The notes beneath the pieces are model-generated. The model saw nothing but the letters and a program-made list of their open reading frames with translations, had not been told where the DNA came from and did not search any database. A stretch of DNA of 38,732 nucleotides from a virus. The position numbers and the translations under genes were made by a program. The stretch spans positions 1 through 38,732 of the IMG/VR virus record IMGVR_UViG_3300025115_000029; one strand, given 5' to 3'. This document shows, one piece after another, positions 23,586 to 31,107 of this stretch (the first letter of the stretch is position 1; every line of letters starts with the position of its first letter).

Positions 23586-23971
23586 TGAAGGGAAAGAATA
23601 AGACAAAATATAAATTAGTAGTGCCAATATACGATATTGCTGTAGAGATTTATCTTTGCAAATATGAGGAGTTACCATCTTTCATAAAGGAAGATGATGA
23701 AGCAAATGTAAATGGATACTCTGGTTTTACGATAATAGCAGAGAAAAGGGGCGTATCCTCTAAAATATGTATATGGTTAGACAAATTTAAGTGGACCTCT
23801 AAAGACATGGCAACGATGGTTCATGAGTTATCTCACGCAACAGATAGGATTGCAGACTATAAAGGTACTACTTTAGATACAGAGTCTAGGGCTTACCTAC
23901 TAGATTATATGGTAGAAAAATTCTTTTATATGATAGGTAGGGATTTTAACTTAAAGTCAGAAAAAGAATGA
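23585..23971 (+). CDS. Small zincin-like metallopeptidase
   Basis: The 128-residue protein contains MATMVHELSHATDRIADYKG, with HELSH (HExxH) as zinc-binding and catalytic motif, and a later Glu (DTESRAYLLDYM) suitable as third ligand. It resembles small phage zincins and the peptidase half of ImmA-like proteins. Substrate unknown; anti-host or repressor-cleaving roles are possible. Coupled to YopX upstream and overlaps the next gene by 4 nt. Confidence 0.7.
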   Translation: MKGKNKTKYKLVVPIYDIAVEIYLCKYEELPSFIKEDDEANVNGYSGFTIIAEKRGVSSKICIWLDKFKWTSKDMATMVHELSHATDRIADYKGTTLDTESRAYLLDYMVEKFFYMIGRDFNLKSEKE

Positions 23972-24213
23972 AACAAAATAAAGTTACAAGATGGTTTAGT
24001 AAAATAATGGCTAAAAATATGTATAAAAGGGTGATATTAAAATACTCCAACAAAAAAGAGTTGAAGTTTCCAAAAAGGTGGAAGTATAACTTTGACCTAA
24101 GGTCTTGGTATTCTGAGGATTATGTTTATAGGAAGTTAGGGACAAGAGAGTTTGCTGGATATATTTATATGCCAGATGAATTTTTGGTTAAATTACAATC
24201 AAAGGAGGAATAA
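23968..24213 (+). CDS. Hypothetical protein, 81 aa
   Basis: A very basic, aromatic-rich protein (KVTRWFSKIMAKNMYKRV, LKFPKRWKYNFDLRSWYSEDYVYRK). It starts within the zincin stop (ATGA), so it is probably translated with it. No family recognised. Confidence 0.6.
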   Translation: MKQNKVTRWFSKIMAKNMYKRVILKYSNKKELKFPKRWKYNFDLRSWYSEDYVYRKLGTREFAGYIYMPDEFLVKLQSKEE

Positions 24214-24217
24214 AGAT

Positions 24218-24334
24218 ATGAAGAAGTTTGACCCAATAAAAGAAGAAACTAAGTACCTGATCCTTTTCATACTAGCAATTACTCTACCTATATTGGCAAG
24301 TGTAATTATGTTTATTTTAGCAACAAGGATATGA
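24218..24334 (+). CDS. 38-residue membrane microprotein
   Basis: Has a strong ribosome-binding site (AAAGGAGG, 11 nt before the ATG). A charged start (KKFDPIKEETK) is followed by one membrane helix (LILFILAITLPILASVIMFI). The stop overlaps the next ATG. Confidence 0.6.
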   Translation: MKKFDPIKEETKYLILFILAITLPILASVIMFILATRI

Positions 24335-24723
24335 AAGTAATACAAGGAGAATTAAAGGGATATAATAGAAGACAAGATGAAGTAGTGAGTTTCAAGGTAG
24401 ATTCTTTAATAGAACTTTCTAGTAAGGATGTAGGAGAGATTGATAGTTATAGAGGGACGGTAGCCTTTGTAGTATTAACAGATTCTTTAGTAGGAAATGA
24501 GGTTAAAGTTGACATAGACGATATACTCAAGAACTTACCGGAAAATGACGCTATAGACAACTACAAGAGTCCTAGTAAAAGATTTAGGGATATACTTTGG
24601 AGATTACTCGAACAGGATCTGGGTAGACAACCTAGTAAGGAAGAATTTGCAGATTATTACAAGAGGGAGTATGAGAAAATCTGCACACACTACAAGGATA
24701 AATTCAACGAGGAATTAGAATGA
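24331..24723 (+). CDS. Hypothetical protein, 130 aa
   Basis: An acidic, soluble protein with a beta-rich first half (VIQGELKGYNRRQDEVVSFK, GTVAFVVLTD) and a helical second half (KRFRDILWRLLEQDL, KEEFADYYKREYEKICTHY). It overlaps both neighbours by 4 nt. No family recognised. Confidence 0.6.
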   Translation: MKVIQGELKGYNRRQDEVVSFKVDSLIELSSKDVGEIDSYRGTVAFVVLTDSLVGNEVKVDIDDILKNLPENDAIDNYKSPSKRFRDILWRLLEQDLGRQPSKEEFADYYKREYEKICTHYKDKFNEELE

Positions 24724-24830
24724 TAATAACACTACTAATAGTTTGGTTACTAAGTGCGATATTTGGCATACCATTTTGGACAATGCTACTTATAACAATA
24801 ATTATTTTAATTTTATTTAATAAGGGATAA
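24720..24830 (+). CDS. 36-residue membrane microprotein
   Basis: ATGA overlap with the preceding gene and TAATG overlap with the next. The product is almost wholly hydrophobic, with two short spans separated by GIPFW and a final NKG. It is coupled in a series of small genes, two of which are membrane proteins. Function unknown. Confidence 0.5.
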   Translation: MIITLLIVWLLSAIFGIPFWTMLLITIIILILFNKG

Positions 24831-25057
24831 TGATAAAAATAAACGGAGAAGAATACTACAGCCTAAATGAAGTAAGTCACATAACTGGTACTCATCTAAT
24901 GACTGTATATAGGAGAGCAAGACAAAGAGATGTGGACGTTATAACTCATGAGGGTAAAAAACTTCTGAACAAAAAGTCTTTTGATATAATAAAGGAAGTG
25001 GGAAAGCCCGGAAGACCTGAAAAGCAGGACATTGACAAGGCGGTTGATATGGGCTAG
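24830..25057 (+). CDS. Small MerR/excisionase-like HTH protein
   Basis: A 75-residue protein with YYSLNEVSHITGTHLMTVYRRARQRDV: a winged HTH of the MerR/excisionase type, where the helix-turn-helix recognises DNA (residues ~10-35). A basic tail contains KPGRPEK, resembling a short AT-hook. With no integrase in the genome, it is more likely a transcriptional regulator than an excisionase. Confidence 0.65.
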   Translation: MIKINGEEYYSLNEVSHITGTHLMTVYRRARQRDVDVITHEGKKLLNKKSFDIIKEVGKPGRPEKQDIDKAVDMG

Positions 25058-25086
25058 ACTAGTTAATAATGTTTTAGTAAACAGAA

Positions 25087-25452
25087 ATGCCCCGAAAACT
25101 TAGTAAAAAAACACTGAGAAATAAACTAGACAAGGCTTGGAGTAGGGCAATATTATCCAAAGGCAAGTGCGAAATATGTGGTAAAAAAGAGTCGTTGAAC
25201 GCTCACCATATAGTAGGTAGAAGGAACCTAGTTCTGAGGTGGGATTTGAAAAACGGTGTGTGTCTTTGTGCAGGATGCCACACCTTTAAAACACTGTCAG
25301 CACATCAAAACCCTGAATTTTTCCATTTTTGGCTCGAAGAACACAGATGGGAGGATCTTAGGGATGTTAACTGTATTATGTATAACATTAGGAAATGGTC
25401 TCTTGAGGAAATGCAAGGGCACCTTGAGTTTTTAAATAATTTTAACAGTTAG
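25087..25452 (+). CDS. NinG/Rap-like HNH recombination nuclease
   Basis: The 121-residue protein has KCEICGKKESLNAHHIVGRRNLVLRWDLKNGVCLCAGCHTF, an HNH nuclease with two CxxC pairs and the catalytic HH, in the context used by NinG (Rap) junction endonucleases and related phage HNH proteins. Length is shorter than lambda NinG (~200). It may act in recombination or replication rather than homing. Confidence 0.7.
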   Translation: MPRKLSKKTLRNKLDKAWSRAILSKGKCEICGKKESLNAHHIVGRRNLVLRWDLKNGVCLCAGCHTFKTLSAHQNPEFFHFWLEEHRWEDLRDVNCIMYNIRKWSLEEMQGHLEFLNNFNS

Positions 25453-25456
25453 TTAA

Positions 25457-26458
25457 ATGACAAGATTTTTAATTACAGGAGCAGCGGGATTTGTAGGGTC
25501 TCACTTGGTTGAGCATACTATGAAAAACACTGATTGGGATATTATAGCTTTAACTAAGATGGACAGGGCAGGAGACTTAAATAGGCTACAAGAGATTATA
25601 GAAGACCACCCGGAATGGAAGGGGAGAATTAAGATAGTAAGGCACGATTTGAATGACTCTTTGGTTGCTGTACATAAACACATAGGAGAGGTTGACTATA
25701 TAGCACACCTAGCGGCTTGTTCACATGTAGACACGTCTATAAAGGAACCTGTAGAAGTGTTTTGTAACAATGCGAGAAGTACAGTTCAAATATTTGAGTA
25801 TGCTAGGACACTACAACCCAATCTTAAGAAGCTGTTGTATTTTTCAACAGACGAGGTTTATGGACCAGCACCAGAGGGCTACGACTTTACAGAGGAAGAT
25901 AAACTATACCCCAGTAACCCATACAGTGCGGGAAAGGCGGCAGGGGAAATGATAGCCATGGCTTATGGTGTCACATATGGAACACCGTACCTAATAACAA
26001 ACACAATGAATATATTTGGAGAAAGACAGGATCCCGAGAAACTTATACCGAGGTGTATGCAATTTATACAGGACGGTAAACCAATGACTATACACGGTAC
26101 ACCGGGGAACATTGGTAAAAGACACTGGTTACACGCAAGGAACGCAGCAGACGCGGTTGTGTTTCTTTTACAGAATCCTATCGTAAAGGATAAAGTTCAT
26201 ATTGTAGGAGACGTAGAAATGGACAATTTACAGATGTTTAAGTTAGTTGCTAAATATATGGGTAAAGAGATTATAGAGGAGGGGAAAGATTTTGTATTTG
26301 TAGATTTCCATTCTACTAGACCTGGGCACGATTCTCGATATGCTATGTCCGGTAAAAAACTAGCAGACTTAGGGTGGGTAGCACCAGTACAATTTAAGTC
26401 TAGTTTAGAAAAGACAGTTAAATGGACCTTAGAAAGACCTAACTGGGTATCAAAATAA
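25457..26458 (+). CDS. rmlB-like: NAD-dependent sugar-nucleotide 4,6-dehydratase (RmlB-like)
   Basis: The 333-residue extended SDR has GAAGFVG (8-14) for NAD binding, STDEVYG (130-136) with the Thr-Asp-Glu characteristic of 4,6-dehydratases, and YSAGK (156-160) as the Tyr-x-x-x-Lys pair. NTMNIFGERQDPEKLIPR resembles the RmlB segment that binds the dTDP-sugar. It would form a 4-keto-6-deoxy sugar nucleotide, the entry to rhamnose and related sugars. Other rhamnose genes are absent, so it must feed host enzymes or a phage transferase. It stands 10 kb from the glycan cassette, beside packaging genes. Confidence 0.85.
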   Translation: MTRFLITGAAGFVGSHLVEHTMKNTDWDIIALTKMDRAGDLNRLQEIIEDHPEWKGRIKIVRHDLNDSLVAVHKHIGEVDYIAHLAACSHVDTSIKEPVEVFCNNARSTVQIFEYARTLQPNLKKLLYFSTDEVYGPAPEGYDFTEEDKLYPSNPYSAGKAAGEMIAMAYGVTYGTPYLITNTMNIFGERQDPEKLIPRCMQFIQDGKPMTIHGTPGNIGKRHWLHARNAADAVVFLLQNPIVKDKVHIVGDVEMDNLQMFKLVAKYMGKEIIEEGKDFVFVDFHSTRPGHDSRYAMSGKKLADLGWVAPVQFKSSLEKTVKWTLERPNWVSK

Positions 26459-26475
26459 TTTAGTATTCTGCCCTT

Positions 26476-26820
26476 ATGAGTGGAGAAGCAAGGTTTTATA
26501 CAGGTAGCGAGGGAATGGCATCATTTTTACTATGGCACTCTGTGTACCCTGATAAATTTGCAGAGTTTTCCTCCGGTCCAGTATTGTTGTTTTTTAAGGA
26601 TAAGGACTATGAGGGTATAATATACAACTACTGGAAGGGACATGCTATTCCAATATGTGAACTCTCTGAATGTTTAGTGGTAGTTAAGAGAATCTTTAAA
26701 GAGGAGAGAATAGACAACGAATGGTTCTTTGATATGTGGGACGAGATATACGACATAAGGGGGGACTATAAGGACCATGGCAATTTAAGTTTATTAGAGG
26801 AAGACGATGGGAGTGAGTAA
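26476..26820 (+). CDS. Hypothetical protein, 114 aa
   Basis: An acidic, aromatic-rich protein (ASFLLWHSVYPDKFAEF, VLLFFKDKDYEGIIYNYW, NEWFFDMWDEIYDIRGDY). No family recognised. It overlaps the Lys-tailed microprotein by 14 nt and precedes the terminase promoter. Confidence 0.6.
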   Translation: MSGEARFYTGSEGMASFLLWHSVYPDKFAEFSSGPVLLFFKDKDYEGIIYNYWKGHAIPICELSECLVVVKRIFKEERIDNEWFFDMWDEIYDIRGDYKDHGNLSLLEEDDGSE

Positions 26821-26926
26821 AGCACACACAATAGACATCTATGATAAAGAAAGGATAAGAAAATATCAGGAAAACTACGAGAGGATCTTCGGTAAGAAAG
26901 GAAAAAAGAAGAAGAAAAAGAAGTAA
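26807..26926 (+). CDS. 39-residue Lys-tailed microprotein
   Basis: A short protein with an acidic/basic helix (DKERIRKYQENYERIF) and a poly-Lys end. It starts within the preceding gene and its stop touches the next promoter. Poly-Lys tails suggest nucleic-acid binding. Real coding is likely but unproven. Confidence 0.45.
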   Translation: MGVSKAHTIDIYDKERIRKYQENYERIFGKKGKKKKKKK

Positions 26927-26935
26927 TGGTATAAT
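26927..26935 (+). promoter_or_regulatory. Extended -10 promoter of the packaging genes
   Basis: TGGTATAAT directly follows the stop of the microprotein and stands 37 nt before the ATG at 26973. The leader contains two GTAAC copies. Confidence 0.55.
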
Positions 26936-26972
26936 ATATCAGTGAACCTATAACCCGTAACATTTTCGTAAC

Positions 26973-27305
26973 ATGGTAAAAACAAAAACATTACAAGTTA
27001 GGGATAGTGAAAACAACCTGTACAGTACTAAAATAGACAGGGATTTCTTTAGGTTATATTGTGAGGAGAATGGGGAGTTGCAAAAGAGTATGGATGACTT
27101 AATAAGACTAAGAGACACGAGTGAGGATGATAGAATAAGGGTAGACATTAACAAATGGATTATAGAGCAGTTAATAGGAAGACCCTCACAGAGTACGGAT
27201 ATTACAAGTAAGGGGGAGTCAATAGCGGCGGGTATATTTATAGAGGGACTAGACGATGATAAAGAGGTACAAGCCTCACAAATACCAGAGGCAATTTTAC
27301 AATAG
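26973..27305 (+). CDS. Putative terminase small subunit
   Basis: A 110-residue, helical, charged protein immediately before and overlapping (50 nt) the large terminase. Helical segments (IDRDFFRLYCEENGELQKSMDDL, split by turns) and an acidic tail suit a small-subunit oligomerisation role. No HTH is obvious. The call rests on position and size. Confidence 0.5.
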   Translation: MVKTKTLQVRDSENNLYSTKIDRDFFRLYCEENGELQKSMDDLIRLRDTSEDDRIRVDINKWIIEQLIGRPSQSTDITSKGESIAAGIFIEGLDDDKEVQASQIPEAILQ

Positions 27306-28623
27306 TAATGCAAGATTTAGAACCCTTATTGCAGGAAGGCGTGGGGGAAAGAGTATTGCAGGAACTATAGAGGCATTAAAATTTACGGACTTAAAGGCAC
27401 AAGAACTTAAACGTCCTACAAAGGGAATGATAATAGCTCCGACGTATCCTATGTTGAAAGATGTTAATATCCCTATGTTTCTCGATTGGTGTCCAACTCA
27501 TACAATAAAGTCTTGGAACAAACAGGATTATAAGTTACAGTTAATTAATAAAAGTGAGGTTACATTTAGAAGTGGGGATAATCCTGATCGTTTAAGAGGG
27601 GTAGGGTTAGACTGGGTATGGATGGACGAGGCCTCTTTTATGGACAGGGAGGTATGGGAGGTGGTATATCCTTCTTTAACAGATAGGGGAGGTTATGCCT
27701 GGATTACAACTACTCCACAGGGTTACGATTGGGTGTATGAGCAATTCTATAAACCGGCTATAGACAAAAAGGAGGACTACGAGGCTTGGAGATATACCAC
27801 TGAAGACAATCCATACATTGACAAACTACTTATTGAAAAGGCAAGACAAGATTTAAGTGAAGTAATGTTTAGGCAGGAGTACCTAGCGTCCTTTGAGAAA
27901 TTTGAAGGGTTAATATATCCGGACTTTGAGGAAGAAGTACACGTTAAAGAACCTTCTGATAAACACCCTACAGATATATTCTTTGTGTCTTTAGACGTTG
28001 GTTGGAATCATCCTACTGCAATGATACTAGCCAAAGAGGATGTTAACCATAATCTTTACATAATAGACGAAGTAAGAGAGCAGTATTTAGACACTAAAGG
28101 AATAAGCAAACAGTTAAGTGGGTTACTAATGAGAAATGGATTGGAAAGGCATGAAGTGAGTGCATTTATAATTGACCCTGCAAGTAAAGGAACACAACAG
28201 ACTTCTGGAATGAGTATGTATGATCAGTTGGTAGAAGAAGGTTGGGGTTTTATTCCAGGGAATAACGATGTCATGGCGGGTATAAACAGGGTTACAAGAT
28301 TGTTAAGAGAAAGAAAAGTGTTTATTTCTAAGAGGTGCGAAAAGGTTAGAGAGGAGATTAGGAGTTACCATTGGAGAAAGTGGAAGGAGAATAGCGATGT
28401 TGATAGGGCTAGGCCATTTAAATTAGGAGAAGACCTTATGGACGCTTTGAGGTACTTGGTAATGAGTAGACCAGACTGGTTTGAGCACCCTAGAATGGAC
28501 AGTTATGGTAGGGTCATTGATGATAGCGAAGATATTACGTACCAAAACCCCAATGAGGAGGATATTATTGATATAATGGACAGTGGAGGAGATTTAATTG
28601 AGGATGGAGGGGAAATATACTAA
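27256..28623 (+). CDS. terL: Terminase large subunit
   Basis: The 455-residue packaging motor. ATPase: AGRRGGKS (Walker A, 26-33) and VWMDEA (Walker B, Asp124-Glu125), plus the coupling TTTPQG. Nuclease: SLDVGW (Asp247), FIIDPAS (Asp307) and GEDLMDALRYL near the end supply the acidic metal residues. It cuts and pumps the genome into the prohead through the portal encoded at 31108. The start at 27256 is needed to keep the YQRQFY adenine-binding segment. Complete. Confidence 0.95.
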   Translation: MIKRYKPHKYQRQFYNSNARFRTLIAGRRGGKSIAGTIEALKFTDLKAQELKRPTKGMIIAPTYPMLKDVNIPMFLDWCPTHTIKSWNKQDYKLQLINKSEVTFRSGDNPDRLRGVGLDWVWMDEASFMDREVWEVVYPSLTDRGGYAWITTTPQGYDWVYEQFYKPAIDKKEDYEAWRYTTEDNPYIDKLLIEKARQDLSEVMFRQEYLASFEKFEGLIYPDFEEEVHVKEPSDKHPTDIFFVSLDVGWNHPTAMILAKEDVNHNLYIIDEVREQYLDTKGISKQLSGLLMRNGLERHEVSAFIIDPASKGTQQTSGMSMYDQLVEEGWGFIPGNNDVMAGINRVTRLLRERKVFISKRCEKVREEIRSYHWRKWKENSDVDRARPFKLGEDLMDALRYLVMSRPDWFEHPRMDSYGRVIDDSEDITYQNPNEEDIIDIMDSGGDLIEDGGEIY

Positions 28624-28697
28624 TGAACCTAATATATGGAGATTGTTTAGAAAAACTAAAAGAACTAGAAAGTGAGAGTATAGATGCTATTGTTTGA
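28623..28697 (+). pseudogene. Severed 5' end of a DNA methyltransferase gene
   Basis: A 24-codon frame starting on the terminase stop (TAATG): MNLIYGDCLEKLKELESESI then DAIV and a stop. It matches the methyltransferase start [22 protein letters not shown] found 600 bp downstream and breaks exactly before the TDPP motif. It is therefore the original start of the gene, cut off by the inserted HNH segment. Confidence 0.8.
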
Positions 28698-28722
28698 CAT
28701 TGATTTATGGGTATGATATAAT
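28694..28722 (+). promoter_or_regulatory. Perfect sigma70 promoter on the HNH insert
   Basis: TTGACA (28694-28699), 17-nt spacer, TATAAT (28717-28722) with an extended TG. The -10 ends 6 nt before the ATG at 28729, so the mRNA should be leaderless. It begins exactly at the insertion point in the methyltransferase. Confidence 0.85.
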
Positions 28723-28728
28723 TGATTT

Positions 28729-29268
28729 ATGGAAAAACATATCTGCCCAATTTGTAAAAAAGAATTTGAAAAGCGTGTTTATAAAAAATGCCACGCCGTT
28801 TATTGTTCGCAAGAATGTGCTTATAGGGGTAGGGGTTTAGGATATTCAAAAAGAATAATCAAAATACCTTATAATTGTAAAAGAAAAGAGCCAAAGAATT
28901 GCGAAGTCTGTCAGAAAGAGTTTATTTATAGGACAAAAAAACAAAAGTATTGTTCACGCAAATGCTTTGAAATAGCACACAAACAAAATATGTCTGGTAA
29001 AAATAACCCAGCATATAGAAATGGTAATAGTTATAATAAAAGGAGTTTCAGAGGCGATGATTGGGAAACGCTACGAAAAGAAATTTACAAAAGAGATAAT
29101 TTTATATGTCAAGACTGCGGAATAAAATGTGAGAGCAAATCAAGCTATAAAAAGTCTCACAATATAATTCAGTGCCACCACGTAGAGGATTATAAAGAAA
29201 ATAAAAATAACAATAAGACTAACTTAATAACATTATGCTTGAAATGCCATCTAATCAGACACGCATAA
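28729..29268 (+). CDS. HNH homing endonuclease inserted in methyltransferase gene (copy 1)
   Basis: The 179-residue protein has an N-terminal treble-clef-like zinc part ([32 protein letters not shown]), then an HNH domain: [38 protein letters not shown]. It separates the short 5' methyltransferase fragment from the rest of that gene and has its own promoter. Its last 34 nt overlap the new methyltransferase start. The local sequence uses CGN arginine codons more than the neighbouring AGA/AGG-rich virion genes. Confidence 0.85.
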   Translation: MEKHICPICKKEFEKRVYKKCHAVYCSQECAYRGRGLGYSKRIIKIPYNCKRKEPKNCEVCQKEFIYRTKKQKYCSRKCFEIAHKQNMSGKNNPAYRNGNSYNKRSFRGDDWETLRKEIYKRDNFICQDCGIKCESKSSYKKSHNIIQCHHVEDYKENKNNNKTNLITLCLKCHLIRHA

Positions 29269-30845
29269 TACAAGGCGATGCTTTGATTGAATTGAAGAAA
29301 TTTCAGGATGATTCTGTTGACGCTGTTATAACTGACCCACCAGCAGGAATTTCTTTTATGGGGAAGTCTTGGGATGATGATAAAGGCGGTAGAGACTACT
29401 GGATAGCCTGGATGCAAGAAATTATGACGGAATGCAATAGGGTTTTAAAACCAGGTGGACACGCACTTGTCTGGGCTTTACCACGAACATCACATTGGAC
29501 AGCAAGAGCAATAGAAGATTCTGGTTTTGAAATAAGGGATGTTTTGAATCACATTTTTGCATCAGGATTTCCGAAATCGCTCAATGTGCATAAGCAATTA
29601 TTAAAGCAAAATCACCCAGACGCAGACAAATACAAAGGAATGGGGACTGCTCTAAAACCTTCTTATGAGCACTGGATTCTAGCAAGGAATCCATTGTCTG
29701 AGTCGACCATAGTTAAGAATTTTCTTAAACACGGAACGGGTGCGATTGATATTGATGGGTGTAGGATACCGACAAGAGAAGAAAAGGTGATGGTTCATAA
29801 TGCTGGTAGTTCTGGGAGTAAAACATATAACTGGAATAGTGATGAGCAAAAAGAAAGTTCAAAAGAATATAGAGAGGTTCAAGGTCGTTTTCCAGCTAAT
29901 CTAGTAGTTACAGATGATGCTTTGAATGATGGGGTGATGACTAAGAGTGTGGCAGGTGGAAAATCAACAGGTAGAAACTTTGGTGGTGCATCTGAAAAAG
30001 ATATGGACAGAACTGGACATAACGACTCTGGCTCAAAATCCCGATATTTCGATATAGATGTATGGGGAGAGAAGCACGGGCTACTCCAATTCCCAAAGGC
30101 GTCAAAAGCTGAACGAAACAAAGGGCTTGACAAGTTAGTGATAATTGATATAATGGAAGTATTAAATAATAATACTACATTATGCGACACAAGTTTAACA
30201 GGTTCGGTAAAGTTAGCACAGCTCCTGGTGGGTATGGAAGCATCTCAAATCACGGTCACCGCAGAGTCTGGTGCACGAAACAAAAGCGTTATAGAATGGA
30301 GCACCACTTGGTTTGGGAACAATTTAATGGAGAAATACCAAGAGGTATGCAAATCCACCATATTGACAGAAACCCAATCAATAACAGTATCAGCAATTTA
30401 CAACTGGTTGACACACTTACTCACAAAAGAATACACAGCGGATGTGAATTTAGAGATGGGGAGTGGTGGAAACCCTGCTGTAAATGCGGAGAAATTAAAA
30501 GAATTGACAATTACTATAAGCGAAAAGATGGCATTAGCCCTTGGTGTAAAGAATGCTGTAAACGGAACGCAACTGAAAATAAGCGTAAAAGAAGGGCACT
30601 GCTTTCATCCGACTTGTAAACCAGTCCACCTTATGTCTTGGCTTGTAAGATTAGTAAGTAAAGAGGGTGATGTAGTCCTTGACCCATTTATGGGAAGTGG
30701 TACAACAGGAGTAGCTTGTAAATTACAGGGTAGAGATTTTATAGGAATAGAATTGAATGAGGAGTACATTGAAATAGCAAGGGCTAGGATAGAGGGTTGG
30801 GAGGTACCTGGAGTAGAGGGTAAGGATCAGCTAAAGTTGGTGTGA
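29235..30845 (+). CDS. DNA methyltransferase (N4/N6 type) containing a nested HNH insertion
   Basis: An N4-cytosine/N6-adenine DNA methyltransferase of the beta-like order. Motif IV TDPPAG is at 33-38, a recognition region follows, and near the C-terminus come HPTCKP (458-463), [13 protein letters not shown] (SAM-binding motif I) and [14 protein letters not shown]. Between residues ~300 and ~455 the conserved protein is broken by a low-complexity stretch that is the out-of-frame reading of another HNH gene; the frame stays open to the stop. The starting codons lie inside the upstream HNH gene; ATG 29244 is an alternative start. Activity is doubtful unless the insert is tolerated. Confidence 0.8.
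   Translation: MLEMPSNQTRIIQGDALIELKKFQDDSVDAVITDPPAGISFMGKSWDDDKGGRDYWIAWMQEIMTECNRVLKPGGHALVWALPRTSHWTARAIEDSGFEIRDVLNHIFASGFPKSLNVHKQLLKQNHPDADKYKGMGTALKPSYEHWILARNPLSESTIVKNFLKHGTGAIDIDGCRIPTREEKVMVHNAGSSGSKTYNWNSDEQKESSKEYREVQGRFPANLVVTDDALNDGVMTKSVAGGKSTGRNFGGASEKDMDRTGHNDSGSKSRYFDIDVWGEKHGLLQFPKASKAERNKGLDKLVIIDIMEVLNNNTTLCDTSLTGSVKLAQLLVGMEASQITVTAESGARNKSVIEWSTTWFGNNLMEKYQEVCKSTILTETQSITVSAIYNWLTHLLTKEYTADVNLEMGSGGNPAVNAEKLKELTITISEKMALALGVKNAVNGTQLKISVKEGHCFHPTCKPVHLMSWLVRLVSKEGDVVLDPFMGSGTTGVACKLQGRDFIGIELNEEYIEIARARIEGWEVPGVEGKDQLKLV
30127..30154 (+). promoter_or_regulatory. Perfect sigma70 promoter before the nested HNH gene
   Basis: TTGACA (30127-30132), 16-nt spacer, TATAAT (30149-30154) with extended TG. 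TTGACA coincides with methyltransferase codons for Leu-Asp, so the -35 may be donated by the recipient gene. Confidence 0.8.
30182..30619 (+). CDS. HNH homing endonuclease nested in the methyltransferase (copy 2)
   Basis: The 145-residue product has [33 protein letters not shown] and THKRIHSG, the HNH_3 pattern of phage homing endonucleases, followed by a zinc finger ([18 protein letters not shown]). It lies in a different frame from the methyltransferase that surrounds it, and its stop falls in the HPTCKP codons. It inserts between two conserved methyltransferase blocks, as homing enzymes often do. Confidence 0.85.
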   Translation: MRHKFNRFGKVSTAPGGYGSISNHGHRRVWCTKQKRYRMEHHLVWEQFNGEIPRGMQIHHIDRNPINNSISNLQLVDTLTHKRIHSGCEFRDGEWWKPCCKCGEIKRIDNYYKRKDGISPWCKECCKRNATENKRKRRALLSSDL

Positions 30846-30851
30846 TATAAT
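30843..30851 (+). promoter_or_regulatory. Extended -10 promoter, predicted leaderless
   Basis: TGATATAAT overlaps the methyltransferase stop and ends 6 nt before the ATG at 30858. It restores transcription after the invaded methyltransferase. Confidence 0.6.
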
Positions 30852-30857
30852 TAATAT

Positions 30858-31091
30858 ATGGAACTAATGTTGGCAATCATAGCAGCTATTGCAGTAATAG
30901 GCTTAATAGTAATGGGACTAGTTATTGTTATTACTTCGAGAGCAGAGAGAGAGAGTTTACATCAGTTGATAAAGAGTAGAAACCTAACAGAATATATTTC
31001 AGTAACAGAGGAACCAGAACAAGAAGAAGAAGAAAAAGAGGTGGAAATTGATATTACAGACATACCGGTATTAACAGAATCGAGGGAATAA
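30858..31091 (+). CDS. Small membrane protein before portal
   Basis: A 77-residue protein with one N-terminal membrane helix (MLAIIAAIAVIGLIVMGLVI), a short basic turn (TSRAERESLHQLIKSR) and a strongly acidic tail (EEPEQEEEEKEVEIDI). Type and position do not match a known head protein; it may be membrane-associated during assembly. Leaderless-type start. Confidence 0.6.
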   Translation: MELMLAIIAAIAVIGLIVMGLVIVITSRAERESLHQLIKSRNLTEYISVTEEPEQEEEEKEVEIDITDIPVLTESRE

Positions 31092-31107
31092 CTTAATGTA
31101 AAGTACA
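31080..31107 (+). promoter_or_regulatory. TCGAGG leader of the portal gene
   Basis: TCGAGG (31080-31085) lies 22 nt before the portal ATG, the spacing seen at other virion genes. It overlaps the end of the previous gene. No clear -10 stands at the expected distance. Confidence 0.45.

Noticed and set aside
30140-30600. Intein or group I intron in the methyltransferase
   Set aside because: The HNH gene is out of frame with the host protein, no intein splice residues are visible, and the gene fills nearly the whole insert, leaving no room for an intron core.
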